Source: Treponema sp. (GTDB lineage: Bacteria; Spirochaetota; Spirochaetia; Treponematales; Treponemataceae). Taken from it: a stretch of 64,000 nucleotides of DNA. Below the pieces are notes generated by a model, which saw only the letters and a list, made by a program, of their open reading frames with translations, was not told the origin of the DNA and searched no databases. A program made the position numbers and the translations under genes. Of this stretch, positions 35,389 to 43,651 are shown one piece after another (the stretch's first letter is position 1; each line of letters starts with the position of its first letter). The stretch covers positions 1-64,000 of the forward strand of contig JAFZRP010000058.1 of the NCBI GenBank assembly GCA_017619795.1, written 5' to 3'.

Positions 35389-36024
35389 ATGAAGTTTTCT
35401 GAACTTGATGATATTTGGAAAAGAATATTTGAGATGGAATGGGAATCTGTCTGTAATAAAAGTAAAGCGATTGCTGCAGTTATTGTTGATGAAAGCGGAA
35501 AAATTATTTCGGTTGGAAGAAATAAAATAGGGGAGACAGAGATTCCAAATCCTCGTGTTTCTCATGCAGAGGTTGAAGCTGTAAGAAATCTTGATATAAA
35601 TAAATATCCGAATGTAAAGGCTTATACTCTTTATGCGGCGCTTGAACCGTGTCCAATGTGTTTAGGAACGCTTGTTATGGGCGGTATCAGAAAACTAATT
35701 ATTGGTGCACACGATGATCATGGAGGCGCAGTTGAGCTTTTAGATAAAAGTAATTTTCTTTCGTCCAAACATGTTGAAGTTATCTGGATGCCGTCATTGT
35801 ATGGTGAAGTTCAGAGAGGCTTACAGGCTATAAAAGAGCTTTTATATAACGAAGATAAAGAAAAACTTGAAAGAATGCTGATTGATTTTTCTGTATATAA
35901 TGCACGCGGGGTAAATGCTACGAAAAAACTGTTTGAAGACGGTTGGTTTGAAAACAAAACTCCCGACCAGTATTCGATAGAATGCATTTTTAATGAATTA
36001 AGCATATTGATTGAAAATAACTGA
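35389..36024 (+). CDS. Cytidine/deoxycytidylate deaminase-family enzyme
   Basis: 211-aa zinc deaminase. Catalytic motifs are intact: SHAEVEAV (His and Glu, about 63-70) and LEPCPMCLGTLVMGGI (PCxxC, about 87-102). The first 150 residues match the CMP/dCMP/guanine/tRNA-adenosine deaminase superfamily; the C-terminal 60 residues are a helical extension. I cannot choose the base deaminated. AGGAGAG lies 8 nt upstream of the ATG. The gene lies 15 nt behind the acetyltransferase and 20 nt before the TIGR04076-like gene, so they probably form one transcript. Confidence 0.82.
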   Translation: MKFSELDDIWKRIFEMEWESVCNKSKAIAAVIVDESGKIISVGRNKIGETEIPNPRVSHAEVEAVRNLDINKYPNVKAYTLYAALEPCPMCLGTLVMGGIRKLIIGAHDDHGGAVELLDKSNFLSSKHVEVIWMPSLYGEVQRGLQAIKELLYNEDKEKLERMLIDFSVYNARGVNATKKLFEDGWFENKTPDQYSIECIFNELSILIENN

Positions 36025-36044
36025 AAATAATAAGGTGGATTTTT

Positions 36045-36413
36045 ATGAAGAAATGGTATGATGAAGAATATGAGTTTACAGTTGAAGTAACAGGCTTTTT
36101 GCACGGTGATCACACAGAACACTATTGCCGTAACGGTGAAGAACCAGGCGATAAATATACCTGTACCTACGGTTGTCCTGTGAACAAGGATGGCTACGGA
36201 ATCTGTTCTAAAACAATGATGATGCTTTATCCTTTGATGGAAGCTATACGCAGCGGCGGTGATTTAGAAAACCTTGGTGGCGAAAGCAAATATTCTAAAA
36301 CAGTTGTTTGTCCTGATGGCTGTATAATATTCAAATTAACAGCAAGACCGCTTGGAAATGAAAACTTTCATAAAGGTGGTTTCTGGACTTATCCAGATGA
36401 AACTGTAAAGTAG
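36045..36413 (+). CDS. TIGR04076-like small cysteine-containing protein
   Basis: 122 aa, soluble. The spaced cysteines (YGCPVNKDGYGIC, VVCPDGCIIFKLTARPL) and overall layout resemble the TIGR04076 family, small proteins of unknown function common in anaerobes. The C-P-D-G-x-I-x-F-x-L block is the best match. Cys residues could bind a metal. A good AAGGTGG ribosome site precedes the ATG. Last gene of the plus-strand run that starts at mfd. Confidence 0.65.
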   Translation: MKKWYDEEYEFTVEVTGFLHGDHTEHYCRNGEEPGDKYTCTYGCPVNKDGYGICSKTMMMLYPLMEAIRSGGDLENLGGESKYSKTVVCPDGCIIFKLTARPLGNENFHKGGFWTYPDETVK

Positions 36414-36442
36414 AGTAAATCACCACTTTATATATGCCTACT

Positions 36443-36552
36443 ACCTAAAGCTTTAGGTTTTATACTTATTGGTAGACGGAATACACATTATGAACAGCAT
36501 TATAGCGAAGATAGTAAAAGTTTTAATAAATAATTCAGCAATAACTTCGCTA
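36443..36552. repeat. Two inverted repeats between convergent genes
   Basis: A perfect 16-bp palindrome ACCTAAAGCTTTAGGT lies at 36443-36458. Further on, TAGCGAAG (36503-36510) faces CTTCGCTA (36545-36552) across 34 nt, ending at the rodA stop codon. Both sit in the 140-nt gap between converging transcripts, so a role in transcription termination is plausible, but neither has a canonical loop and U-tract. Confidence 0.4.
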
Positions 36553-36553
36553 G

Positions 36554-37867
36554 CTATTTATATTCACCACGGCGGTTATTTACGCTTTGAAGCAGTCCTA
36601 TACATATCATAGCGGTCAATAACGAAGAACCACCATAAGACAGGAATAACAAAGGAATACCAGTAATAGGCATAATACCCATAACCATACCAATATTTAT
36701 AAAGAAATGGAAAATAAACATTCCAAAAATACCTGCACAAATATACGTACCATAACGGTTAGGACATTTTCTGATAATTGAAAGAATGCGCAGGAAAATA
36801 AACAGATACAAACCAAAAACAATTATACCGCCGACAAAGCCTAATTCTTCAGAAAGAATACTGAAGATAAAGTCTGTACTCTGCTGCGGTAAGAAACGGT
36901 AATGGCTCTGTGTACCATTCAGATATCCCTGTCCAATAATACCACCGGCACCAATTGCAATTTTTGACTGAATAATATTCCAGCCGGAACCAAGAGGATC
37001 GGTATTAGGATCCAGGAAAACTATAAGACGCTTAATCTGATAATACTTCAAAACCTTGCTCAAAAGAATTGAAGAAATTAAGGATAGTGTGATAATTGAA
37101 AAAATATAGGCTATCCAGGAGGTATATTTTGGAGCATGGAAATATTTTCTTAAAATAACACCAACTAGAGCAATCAAACCTGTTGTACATATAAGGATTG
37201 ATAAAAGCTTTGTATTTGTAAGAATTGAGATAATTTTATAAGGAGTTTTTAAGATTTCATTGTTCCATACAGGCAGAATTGTAAACAAAATTGTAAGAAG
37301 ACCAAAAGATAAAATATACAAAAGATATTTATAAGGAATACCTGCAAAAAAGCACATTAAAAGGAAAATAGGGATGTATACACTAGCCGTTCCCATATCC
37401 GGCTGAATCAATATCAAACCCATTGGGAGCATAAGAATAAGTGCAGAGATAATAAACCTTTTTAGCGGAAGTTCATTAGTGCTGTTATCAAGATATCTGG
37501 CTAAAAACAAAATAAAGAAAACCTTTCCTATTTCCGAAGGCTGAATACCTAAATCACCAATACCAATCCAGCTGCGGGCACCATTTACATATCTTCCGAA
37601 TATTCTGGTATAAATCAATATCAATATCAGAGCGACATAAAGCCACATAGCAATACCTTCAGTTTTACGGTAATCATAAAGGGTTACTAAAACCATCATC
37701 ACAATACCGATTGAAGCCCAGATAATCTGCTTTATATGCTCGTTAATAACTGAAACACCTTCAGAATTGACGCTGGAAGAATATATAAAAAGGATTCCCA
37801 TTGTTACAAGAAGAAGGACAACGAGAATTAAAAGAAAGTCAAACATATTTAAAATTTTATTTTTCAT
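36554..37867 (-). CDS. rodA: Peptidoglycan glycosyltransferase RodA
   Basis: SEDS-family enzyme that polymerises lipid II during elongation together with PBP2. 437 aa from the ATG at 37867, which lies 4 nt after the mrdA stop with GGAGTAGGG upstream. SEDS traits: NGARSWIGIGDLGIQPSEIGKV (split: ARSWIGIG, then QPSEIGK), QPDMGTA, QSKIAIGAGGIIGQGYLNGTQ, LPQQSTDFIFS and the final GGSSLL. It is longer than the common about 370 aa because of an extra hydrophobic segment near 195-290, as I recall for treponemal RodA. Last gene of the mre operon. Confidence 0.96.
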   Translation of the reverse strand: MKNKILNMFDFLLILVVLLLVTMGILFIYSSSVNSEGVSVINEHIKQIIWASIGIVMMVLVTLYDYRKTEGIAMWLYVALILILIYTRIFGRYVNGARSWIGIGDLGIQPSEIGKVFFILFLARYLDNSTNELPLKRFIISALILMLPMGLILIQPDMGTASVYIPIFLLMCFFAGIPYKYLLYILSFGLLTILFTILPVWNNEILKTPYKIISILTNTKLLSILICTTGLIALVGVILRKYFHAPKYTSWIAYIFSIITLSLISSILLSKVLKYYQIKRLIVFLDPNTDPLGSGWNIIQSKIAIGAGGIIGQGYLNGTQSHYRFLPQQSTDFIFSILSEELGFVGGIIVFGLYLFIFLRILSIIRKCPNRYGTYICAGIFGMFIFHFFINIGMVMGIMPITGIPLLFLSYGGSSLLTAMICIGLLQSVNNRRGEYK

Positions 37868-37871
37868 TGCC

Positions 37872-39734
37872 CTACTCCATCCTGGCCCTTGATTTTGTAA
37901 GATATTCAAAGCCAAGCTCTTTAATTGCTTCTGAATATGTCTGATTAGCAAAAATACCCTGGATGATTATGTTTGTTGCATATGGAGCCCACCATTCCCA
38001 AACGTTGCACGCTTCTACAATTGTGGCTACACACACTCTATCTTCAGGCGGCGCATCATACGGAGCATAAGCAACAAGCCAGGAATGCCAGCTGTCCTTA
38101 TAACCGTCAACCTCCGCAGTTCCTGTCTTACAGGCAATCTGTACCCGTTTATTGTGCATCGGATACTGTGGAGTTCCGTCCGTTACCGTGTACCTTAAAG
38201 CCTCCTGGAGTTCTTTCCAAACTTCGTTATTGATTGTAGATTCAGTAAGGATTGATGGTTTATATGTTTCTATAACTTCATTTGTAACAGGATCGCGGAC
38301 TTCCTTTAATAAATGCGGCTTATAGATTTTGCCTTCGTTGGAAACCATTGCAATCATATTTGCAAGCTGCAACGGAGTTGCTTCCATAAAGCCCTGTCCG
38401 ATAGAACAAGACATTGTATCTCCACCAACCCATTTTTCGTGGTACTTTTTCTCCTTCCATTCAGCGGTCGGTACAAGACCGGCAACCTGGCTCGGCAAAT
38501 CAATCTGAGAGCTTTTTCCAAGTCCAAACTCTTTTGCATACGAAGCAATTTTTTCAATACCAAGATAATCGCGTCCAATTGTCCAGTAATAAACGTCACA
38601 CGATTGTGCAAGAGCATTCTTTAAGTCAAGATAACCGTGTCCGCTGTGAACGTGACAATGGAATACACGGCCACCGTATAAAAGCTCACCCTTACATTCA
38701 ATTTTTTTATTTGAAGGGAAAGCCTTTTCCTGAAGCATTGCCGCAGACATTACAATTTTAAACGTAGAAGCCGGCGGATAAGAAAGTTGAACAGCTCTGT
38801 TAATAAGCGGCTTTGACGTATCATTTAAAAGCTTTGCATACTGATTTGCAGAATCATCAGAATTAAAGATGTTTGAATCGTAGTACGGATAAGAAACCAT
38901 AGCGAGCACTTCTCCGGTAGCAGGTTTTAAAACTACAGCTGCCCCTACTCTGTTTCCAAGTGCCTCTTCAACAAGCTTCTGAATATCTGAATCAATAGTA
39001 AGTACAAGATTCTTACCCATCTGTGGAGCGACAACAATAGGTGTATCAGAAATAATTCTTCCGTGAACATCAACAGTAAGCATTTCTGAACCAGATTTTC
39101 CCTGCAAAAGCGAATCGTACTGCTTTTCAATACCGGTTTTTCCGATGATACTATTTTTGTTGTAGCCCTTATTGTAAAGAACGGTCATTTCGTCCTTGTT
39201 GATATCACCAACATAACCAACAATGTGAGATAAAGAACCAGTATGAAGATAATTTCTTACAGGTTTAGATACCCAGCTTACTCCAGGCAAATCGTATTTA
39301 TTTTCTGCAATATTTGAGATTACCGAAAATGGAACGTTTGTTTTTACCTGAATCTTGTTGTATGAGTTTCTTACAGATTTTGGAATTTTTTTGTCGATTG
39401 CTTCTTTGCTTATTCCAAGATAATTTGCAAGTCTTGCGGCAACAGTATCGTATTTTCCGTTTGGGATTTCGCCAGGGATTACTTCTACCGCAAAGCTTTC
39501 TGTATTGATTACCATCGGGAGTACGGCATTTCTGTCAAAGATTTCTCCGCGCTGTGCTGGAATTGACTTTACCTGGCTCGAAATCTTTTTTGACTGAGAG
39601 CGGTAAGTTTCTCCATTGATAATCTGCATTGAAAAAAGCCTGAAAAAATAAAGAGAAAATGTTATGAACAGAAAAATTATTAACGAGATGACTTTTGTTG
39701 TTTTATTTGATCTTGTATTCTGCTCAGGTAACAT
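37872..39734 (-). CDS. mrdA: Penicillin-binding protein 2 (elongation transpeptidase)
   Basis: Class B PBP that crosslinks peptidoglycan in the elongasome with RodA. One N-terminal membrane helix (about 15-37), a dimerisation domain (about 60-230), then the transpeptidase with SxxK as STFK (about 325), SxN-type SCD (about 382) and KTG in ACKTGTAE (about 542). Two adjacent ATGs exist (39737 and 39734); the second is 6 nt from GAGG and preferred, giving 620 aa. Target of beta-lactams. Lies between mreD (8 nt upstream) and rodA (4 nt downstream). Confidence 0.96.
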   Translation of the reverse strand: MLPEQNTRSNKTTKVISLIIFLFITFSLYFFRLFSMQIINGETYRSQSKKISSQVKSIPAQRGEIFDRNAVLPMVINTESFAVEVIPGEIPNGKYDTVAARLANYLGISKEAIDKKIPKSVRNSYNKIQVKTNVPFSVISNIAENKYDLPGVSWVSKPVRNYLHTGSLSHIVGYVGDINKDEMTVLYNKGYNKNSIIGKTGIEKQYDSLLQGKSGSEMLTVDVHGRIISDTPIVVAPQMGKNLVLTIDSDIQKLVEEALGNRVGAAVVLKPATGEVLAMVSYPYYDSNIFNSDDSANQYAKLLNDTSKPLINRAVQLSYPPASTFKIVMSAAMLQEKAFPSNKKIECKGELLYGGRVFHCHVHSGHGYLDLKNALAQSCDVYYWTIGRDYLGIEKIASYAKEFGLGKSSQIDLPSQVAGLVPTAEWKEKKYHEKWVGGDTMSCSIGQGFMEATPLQLANMIAMVSNEGKIYKPHLLKEVRDPVTNEVIETYKPSILTESTINNEVWKELQEALRYTVTDGTPQYPMHNKRVQIACKTGTAEVDGYKDSWHSWLVAYAPYDAPPEDRVCVATIVEACNVWEWWAPYATNIIIQGIFANQTYSEAIKELGFEYLTKSRARME

Positions 39735-39742
39735 CATCCACC

Positions 39743-40270
39743 TCAGGCAATATTATCAACCATTTCCTTTGTATCTTTTATTGAAAGAGTTTTCTTGAAG
39801 AAGCTCAGGAACTTGAAAATAACAGGTGCCAGCAGTACGTTTGCTATAAACTCAAACAAGAACTCGTAAGAAATAAAGCCGTAAATATTCAGGTTGATTT
39901 TTGGATAAAACAGCGAGATTAAGATAAGCATGAGCCGTTTTCCAATTGTTGCAATTCCAACGGTAAGCATTGGCATTACAATTCCTGTTACTATGATTGA
40001 CTCAGAGAAAAGTCCAAAAAAGTAACCTATAAGGACTCTGTAAAGGCAGTTCATTCCAAGTGGTGCACCTGTAATAAAGTCGAGAATCAGACCGGAAACT
40101 AAACCGTTAGTTTCTCCATAAAGTCTGCCATTCAAAGTAGAAAAATATATACTTGAAATTAAAATTAAATCCGGAACAACAAGAAGAAAAGTTATATTAG
40201 ACAAAATTGAAGATTCAATAATAGCGGTACAGAAAACGATTAAAGAACTTAATAATAAAGATTTAGCCAT
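39743..40270 (-). CDS. mreD: Rod-shape protein MreD
   Basis: 175-aa inner-membrane protein with five or six helices, positioned between mreC and mrdA as in most rod-shaped bacteria. Sequence itself is weakly conserved (family trait): LLSSLIVFCTAIIESSIL, then YGETNGLVSGLILDFITGAPLGMNCLYR, which is the typical MreD 'G...GLI.D......G...L' pattern. Supports MreC/PBP2 function in elongation. Confidence 0.92.
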   Translation of the reverse strand: MAKSLLLSSLIVFCTAIIESSILSNITFLLVVPDLILISSIYFSTLNGRLYGETNGLVSGLILDFITGAPLGMNCLYRVLIGYFFGLFSESIIVTGIVMPMLTVGIATIGKRLMLILISLFYPKINLNIYGFISYEFLFEFIANVLLAPVIFKFLSFFKKTLSIKDTKEMVDNIA

Positions 40271-40273
40271 TTA

Positions 40274-41152
40274 TCAGTCTCCTTCCTTGTCTTTTCTGTC
40301 ATTAAGCTCTTTCTGATTTACAACAACGATATTTTCAAGTCTTGAAAAATCAATTATTGGAGTAAGCTCTATATTAAGCGAGGAGTTATAATCTATGACG
40401 GTGATTTTCGAAATTGTTCCGATTGGAATATCGCGCATATAATTGTCGTTTTCACCAGAGGTAACAACAACATCACCATAATGAAGCTCGTCCAGAACTC
40501 TTTTGCGCACATACTGCATTACAATTGGCTTATCCTGACTTCCCATTCCGTTTACAAGTCCTAAGTCTCTTGTATTCTGGATTCTGCAGGAAACTATATT
40601 ATCCATATTGTAAATTGGCATTACCTGGCTTGTGAACATTCCAACCTGTACAACCTTACCAACAAGGCCTTCGTTTCCGTGCTGGAAAGCAACAACAGGC
40701 ATATTCTTTTTAATTCCGTTTACACTACCTTTATCTATTGTCAGATAAGAATAAGCATTATCAAGGTTTCGGGAGATGATTAAAGCAGGAATATTTTTTT
40801 CTTCCATGGAAACTGAAAAACCGAGCTGTTCTTTAAGGCGTTCATTTTCCTTTCTAATATCAACGTTTGAACGCTGAAGCTCCTCGTATTTTTCAAGCTT
40901 AATTACAAGCTCGTTATAATCCTTTCTTAGCTGATGAAGCTCTTTTACGGCACCTACAGTATCTGCCACACCGTCTACAACATAATGTACAGCTTTTTCT
41001 ACAGAAGAAACTACGGAAAAACCGATTTTCTTTACATCAAGAATAAATCCGCCTGTATGAAATCCTAAAGAAACACCAGAAAGAATTATAAACCCTATGA
41101 GCAGAACCTCTGGGAATCTGATTCGGAAATTGTTATGACTCTTTACCGCCAT
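40274..41152 (-). CDS. mreC: Rod-shape protein MreC
   Basis: 292-aa single-pass protein: membrane helix at about 12-32, a coiled coil at about 65-105 (ELHQLRKDYNELVIKLEKYEELQR), then the periplasmic double beta-barrel domain with IPALIISRNLDNAYSYLTIDKGS and VVTSGENDNYMRDIPIG (D-x-x-P-x-G signature). It links MreB filaments to PBP2. Nine nt separate it from mreB and three from mreD. Confidence 0.96.
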   Translation of the reverse strand: MAVKSHNNFRIRFPEVLLIGFIILSGVSLGFHTGGFILDVKKIGFSVVSSVEKAVHYVVDGVADTVGAVKELHQLRKDYNELVIKLEKYEELQRSNVDIRKENERLKEQLGFSVSMEEKNIPALIISRNLDNAYSYLTIDKGSVNGIKKNMPVVAFQHGNEGLVGKVVQVGMFTSQVMPIYNMDNIVSCRIQNTRDLGLVNGMGSQDKPIVMQYVRKRVLDELHYGDVVVTSGENDNYMRDIPIGTISKITVIDYNSSLNIELTPIIDFSRLENIVVVNQKELNDRKDKEGD

Positions 41153-41161
41153 ATTGATTAT

Positions 41162-42199
41162 TTACTCATTAAGGTTGTCGTAAATAGCGCGTTCAGAGTT
41201 CATGTTCTTGAACAATCCAAAGGCTTCTCCAGCACCAAGTGCAACACATTCGAGTGGTTTTTCAACAAGAATAACAGGTACACCAGTTTCCTTAGAAATA
41301 AGTCTAGGAAGCTCGCGCAGCATAGAACCGCCGCCTGTCATTACAATACCACGTTCAATAATATCTGAAGCAAGCTCTGGAGGAGTTTCGCTGAGAACAG
41401 TCTTTATTTCTTCTACAATTCTGTTTACAGGGTCTTTTAAAGCTTCTCGAACTTCTACGCTGTCTATTTCAAGACGACGTGGAAGACCGGTAATAGCATC
41501 TGTACCCTTTAATTCCATCTTTTCGATTGTTTTTTCCGGTGCAGCATTACCAATCTGAATCTTAAGTCTTTCTGCTGCAGGCTGTCCGATTATGAGGTTG
41601 TGAACGCTTCTAACGTGCTTTACAATTGCTTCGTCAAACTTGTCACCACCGATTCTGATTGAGTGAGTTACAACCATACCGCCAAGTGAGATAACGGAAA
41701 CTTCAGTTGTACCGCCACCAATATCACAAATCATATGTCCGGCTGGTTCATAAATAGGGATTTTTGCACCGATTGCAGCTGCAAGTGATTCGGCTATAAC
41801 CTCAACTTCCTTTGCTCCAGATTTAAGGGAAGCTTCAATAAGAGCTCTTCTTTCTACATCTGTAACGCAGGAAGGAATACCAATTTTCATTCTGATTGAT
41901 TTGAACATCTGGTGTCGAGGGATGATTTTCTGGATAAAGTATTTAATCATCTTCTCGGTGCTGTCAATATCAGCAATAACACCATCTGCAAGTGGTCTGA
42001 TTGCTATAATGTTTCCAGGAGTTTTATCGAGCATTCGCTTAGCTTCTGAACCTACGGCAACAATTCTTTTTGTTCCTTTTTCTACGGCAATTACAGAAGG
42101 CTCGTCAATTACAATGCCCTTGTCTTTTACATATATTAAAGTATTACAAGTACCTAAATCTATTCCAATATCAGTTGAAAAGTTATCAAAAAATCCCAT
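41162..42199 (-). CDS. mreB: Actin-like cell-shape protein MreB
   Basis: 345-aa actin homologue that directs lateral wall synthesis. Phosphate-1 loop [11 protein letters not shown] (about 10-20), phosphate-2 [19 protein letters not shown] (about 155-175), adenosine motif [14 protein letters not shown] (about 290-303) and the membrane-binding N-terminal helix GFFDNFS. The ATG at 42199 is preferred over the TTG at 42202 because GGGAGG lies 6 nt upstream. First gene of mreBCD-mrdA-rodA. Confidence 0.98.
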   Translation of the reverse strand: MGFFDNFSTDIGIDLGTCNTLIYVKDKGIVIDEPSVIAVEKGTKRIVAVGSEAKRMLDKTPGNIIAIRPLADGVIADIDSTEKMIKYFIQKIIPRHQMFKSIRMKIGIPSCVTDVERRALIEASLKSGAKEVEVIAESLAAAIGAKIPIYEPAGHMICDIGGGTTEVSVISLGGMVVTHSIRIGGDKFDEAIVKHVRSVHNLIIGQPAAERLKIQIGNAAPEKTIEKMELKGTDAITGLPRRLEIDSVEVREALKDPVNRIVEEIKTVLSETPPELASDIIERGIVMTGGGSMLRELPRLISKETGVPVILVEKPLECVALGAGEAFGLFKNMNSERAIYDNLNE

Positions 42200-42230
42200 C
42201 AAAATCCTCCCAAATTTTTTGTGATGATAT

Positions 42231-42259
42231 ATTATACAACTTTTACCAAGAAAAATAAA
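42231..42259 (-). promoter_or_regulatory. Promoter of the mreBCD-mrdA-rodA operon
   Basis: A perfect TATAAT (42231-42236) with a poor -35 (TTTATT, 42254-42259) 17 nt upstream, minus strand, in the 70-nt gap behind the TPR gene. Confidence 0.5.
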
Positions 42260-42269
42260 TCAAAAAATA

Positions 42270-43232
42270 TCAGTTATCTGATAATTTTTTTAATGCCCCC
42301 TGATGATTTACCTGTATTTTTAAGGTTTTTCGCCATTCGGATCTCGCTTTTATAAGATTATTCTGCTTTTCGTAAATAAGACCGATTCCATAGTGAGCAT
42401 CTGCACAATTGTCATTTTCTGCAATGATTTCGATATAAAGCTTCATCGCATCGTCATATTTTTCTTTGTCTATGTAAATCTGTCCAAGCAGGATTTTACT
42501 TCTGATTACAATATCCTGATTTTCACTGTTAGTAATAACTCTGTAAAGATATTGTTCTGAAGCTCCGTATTCCTGAATCTTGTAATACTGTTCTGCAATC
42601 GAAAGTAAAAGTGTATCTGATTCACGGATAAGAAGAGCTTCTGTAAAGGCAGAAATACTTTCCATTGTCATGCCCAGAGCGGCATAGCTTAAACCAAGGT
42701 ATTCTGCAATATCATCTGCCTTATAGCCGTTTTCCTTTGCAAGATTAAGATATTTTACGGCAAGGTCGGCATAGTAATAAGTTGAGATTGTGTTTTTATA
42801 AAAGTAAGCTTTTCCAAGCATATACTGAAGCTGCGGTTTAAGAGTTTTGCTTGCATCGTAAAGCGCGAGACGCATGTTGTTTATACATTCATCAAGATAT
42901 TCCTGAGCCTGGAAGGTATCGTTCTGGGAAACTGCAAGATAAAAGCATGCATAACTGTAATATGTAAGTGCTGTGTTATTGTATGGATTTTCCTGAAGAT
43001 AAGTTTTGCCTATTTCGTACAAGCCGAGATAGTCGTACTCATTCCATTTTTCTTTTAAGGTATTTATAGTGATTTTTTTGCTGAAGTGTCTGCTGATAAA
43101 AAAATAGGAAAAAAACACAAGAGCTGCTAAGATTACTGCAATTCCGAAAAAAAGAAGGATTTTCCGAATTATGTGGCTCTGTTTTTTTCCAACATTAAGG
43201 TTTTCTGTTTTTTCTATTTTATTTTTTTTCAT
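42270..43232 (-). CDS. Membrane-anchored TPR protein
   Basis: 320 aa. A Lys-rich N-terminus and one helix (ILLFFGIAVILAALVFFSYFF, about 26-46) precede at least six tetratricopeptide-like units, for example NTALTYYSYACFYLAVSQND, ADDIAEYLGLSYAALGMTMES and CADAHYGIGLIYEKQNNLIKARSEWRK. TPR domains assemble protein complexes; position before mreB suggests a link with the wall-elongation machinery, which is inference. Its ATG is only 15 nt from the rnpB 3' end and has no Shine-Dalgarno. Confidence 0.8.
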   Translation of the reverse strand: MKKNKIEKTENLNVGKKQSHIIRKILLFFGIAVILAALVFFSYFFISRHFSKKITINTLKEKWNEYDYLGLYEIGKTYLQENPYNNTALTYYSYACFYLAVSQNDTFQAQEYLDECINNMRLALYDASKTLKPQLQYMLGKAYFYKNTISTYYYADLAVKYLNLAKENGYKADDIAEYLGLSYAALGMTMESISAFTEALLIRESDTLLLSIAEQYYKIQEYGASEQYLYRVITNSENQDIVIRSKILLGQIYIDKEKYDDAMKLYIEIIAENDNCADAHYGIGLIYEKQNNLIKARSEWRKTLKIQVNHQGALKKLSDN

Positions 43233-43247
43233 TTTATTTCAAAAAAA

Positions 43248-43640
43248 CAAACGGGACAATAAGCCGGGTTCTGTCTAAAAATAACCATCTATCCGCATTG
43301 AATGTTGCCATTCAACTCCAGCGATTTACCCGCAGTATTGCTCGGAAAAACATAACTGCTGCTTAATCTTGCTCCAAATGAGGTTTTCAAGCCGTACCTG
43401 TTACCAGTTACGCGGTAGTCTCTTACACTGCCTTTTCACCCTTACCTGCCAGTAAACTGACAGGCGGTAATATTTCTGTTGCACTATCTGTCACGTACTG
43501 GGCTATGCAGAACTATAAAAGAACTGCAGCTACCAGTTTGTGCCCGGTCGTTATCCGGCATTTTTTCCGAAGGAGCCCGGACTTTCTCTCATCGTTAAGT
43601 CTTATCATTAAGATATAACAACGCGGTTATATCCCGTTTG
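43248..43640 (-). ncRNA. rnpB: RNase P RNA (catalytic RNA of tRNA 5' processing)
   Basis: Minus-strand RNA of about 393 nt. The 5' and 3' ends pair as P1 (CAAACGGGA at 43632-43640 with TCCCGTTTG at 43248-43256). P3 is the hairpin GATATAAC-CGCGTT-GTTATATC. The universal cores are present: GAGAGAAAGTCCGGGCTCC (GAAAGTCCGGGC type) near the 5' end, the ACAGAA-CCCGGCTTAT block before P1 3', and the internal TAAGGGTGAAA and GTAAGAG-type J/P regions. P1 is followed at once by a seven-U run, giving termination. It begins 11 nt after the zinc-ribbon gene. Confidence 0.93.
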
Positions 43641-43651
43641 CTAATAAAATA

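Noticed and set aside
36554-37951. Longer RodA start at 37951
   Set aside because: The extra 28 residues overlap mrdA, are not membrane-like, and the ATG at 37867 has a good ribosome site directly after the mrdA stop.
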